Made by a program: the position numbers and the translations under genes
In this document: positions 63,103-64,000 of the stretch, in pieces
Position numbering within the stretch: position 1 is the first letter of the stretch
How the letters are laid out: each line of letters begins with the position of its first letter
Notes under the pieces: model-generated
What the model was told of the DNA's origin: nothing
Databases searched by the model: none
Seen by the model: the letters and a program-made list of their open reading frames with translations, nothing else
Assembly: GCA_902802115.1 (NCBI GenBank)
Contig: CADCKW010000005.1
Coordinates: forward strand, 62,001-126,000
From: an uncultured Pseudomonadota bacterium
GTDB lineage: Bacteria > Pseudomonadota > Alphaproteobacteria > Rs-D84
Reading direction: 5' to 3'
DNA length: 64,000 bases

Positions 63103-64000
63103 ATGAAGAAAATATTATTTGTGTTAATCGGGTTGTTGTTTGCTGTGCCGGCTGTCGCAGCCACCCTGCCCGCCGGATATACGGAATTGCAATATATTGA
63201 ATCAACAGGAACACAGTATATTGATACGGGGGTTGTTGCTAAGAATAACATCTTAACCAATTGTAAATTTAATTTTATAAGCAGTGGTTCTGATGCCGAG
63301 GTTTTGTTTGGTATCTCTGCTGGTACTGGCAGTAGATATTGGTTTGGAGAGCAAAATGGTATATCGTTCATAGGTTTTAATGATGCTGCGAGTGGGCCCA
63401 CGAATATTGGGACTTCTGTTCATACGGTTTCTTTAAAGGCTGTGGAAAATTTAGAAAATGCACTGTTTATAGATGGAACAAGAACAAATTCTTTTGATAA
63501 TTTAACTAATCAAAGTGATAAATCAATTTATTTGTTTGCGTTGCGTTCTGGAAACGCGCCTGTATATGTAAGTAGTGCCAGGGTGTATTCCTGTTCTATA
63601 ACCAAAAACAACACCCTTGTTCGCAACTTCGTTCCAGCGAAAAATGCAAGTGGTGTAATTGGTATGTACGACACTGTTTCAGGGCAATTCTTTACGAACC
63701 AAGGCACAGGTGAATTTGTCGCAGGTCCAGAGGCTCCAATCCGCATTGCAACCACCGCATACAATACGGCGCGGTTTAGCCCAGTGGTGACGGAATTGAA
63801 CACCACTATCGCGACGATACGGTCGGTTGTCACAAACACTATCAATCAAACCAAAGCGATTGCGGATTTGCAGGCGACAAAACAAACCCGCCCAGATGAA
63901 ACCTGCCCCGCCGGCAAAAAGTGCTTACTCGTTGAAGACGACGCCGGCCAACCCCATTGGTACGAGATTATTGAATCTGCCAGTCGCCTGCCTGCCGGTT
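63103..64000 (+). CDS. Secreted LamG-like/shared-module protein (3' end outside window)
   Basis: 299 codons in the window from ATG 63103 (AGGGGAG upstream). Signal peptide MKKILFVLIGLLFAVPAVAA. Residues 22-206 are a LamG-like domain (YTELQYIESTGTQYIDTG; GVIGMYDTVSGQFFTN), 213-291 the shared module (IRIATTAYNTARF, TNTINQTKAIADLQATK, CLLVEDDAGQPHWYE), and a second domain starts at the window end (SRLPAG). Closest to 44960-46393; whether it also lacks a variable repeat cannot be seen. Confidence 0.85.
   Translation, partial: MKKILFVLIGLLFAVPAVAATLPAGYTELQYIESTGTQYIDTGVVAKNNILTNCKFNFISSGSDAEVLFGISAGTGSRYWFGEQNGISFIGFNDAASGPTNIGTSVHTVSLKAVENLENALFIDGTRTNSFDNLTNQSDKSIYLFALRSGNAPVYVSSARVYSCSITKNNTLVRNFVPAKNASGVIGMYDTVSGQFFTNQGTGEFVAGPEAPIRIATTAYNTARFSPVVTELNTTIATIRSVVTNTINQTKAIADLQATKQTRPDETCPAGKKCLLVEDDAGQPHWYEIIESASRLPAG

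Noticed and set aside
1-64000. CRISPR array, insertion-sequence transposase, rRNA genes
   Set aside because: I saw no regularly spaced direct repeats, no transposase-like ORF and no rRNA sequence in the window.

Overview
The window is a 64 kb piece of a chromosome, AT-rich with strong AAGGA-type ribosome sites. Its gene content (rho, tig, rpsI-rplM, msbA-like, ihfB, prfB, ctpA, amiC/envC, rpoBC and the ribosomal block, groESL, polA) suggests a small-genome alphaproteobacterium. An uncultured host- or gut-associated lineage is my guess; the sequence does not prove it. UGA is used as a stop and RF2 is present, so the code is standard.

Layout. 1-5.9 kb: the 5' part of rho, then a complete diversity-generating retroelement (DGR) on the minus strand. 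In the direction of transcription it runs: variable-protein gene (3971-5095) with the variable repeat VR (3978-4112), template repeat TR (2743-2877), a small accessory gene split by a 28-bp tandem duplication, and the reverse transcriptase (1146-2105). TR and VR are 135 bp each and differ at 16 positions, all at template adenines. 5.9-17.5 kb: tig, rpsI, rplM, a MYG1-like gene, an ABC exporter, a fused accD-accA, ihfB, an orphan phage-type lysozyme, two tRNA-Ser genes each followed by a duplicated 3' end interrupted by a related structured insert, an AmiC-type amidase and a secreted Cys-containing protein. 17.6-34.3 kb: prfB, a Pif1-like helicase, an HI0933-type flavoprotein, ctpA, a Fic-like gene, envC-tyrS, tsf-rpsB, a cluster of small unknown genes and envelope proteins. 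34.4-44.5 kb: tRNA-Leu(AAG), Cys-rich secreted proteins, pth, an OmpA-like barrel, polA and lipoproteins. 46.5-62.5 kb: rpmF-plsX, rpoC-rpoB-rplL-rplJ-rplA-rplK-nusG-secE-tRNA-Trp, DUF167/HIT genes and groESL.

The most interesting system joins three distant places. The DGR target (3971-5095), a 477-residue secreted protein (44960-46393) and a third protein cut by the window end (63103-64000) share an approximately 80-residue module, but carry different partner domains: a DGR variable tail in one, LamG-like domains in the others. Each lies behind the same long leader. The leader has a promoter TTGCRR-N18-TATNNT, a conserved 5' RNA element (block 1), an intrinsic terminator, then a second conserved RNA (block 2). 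The closing stem of block 2 shares its 3' strand with the 5' arm of a second terminator. This looks like an undescribed tandem attenuator or riboswitch-like control of a modular, partly hypervariable surface protein family. One cassette landed at the 3' end of groEL and replaced the usual GGM tail of GroEL.

The intergenic space is rich in nested palindromic repeats, including a direct pair flanking the DGR target gene. No CRISPR array, insertion-sequence transposase or integrase was seen.
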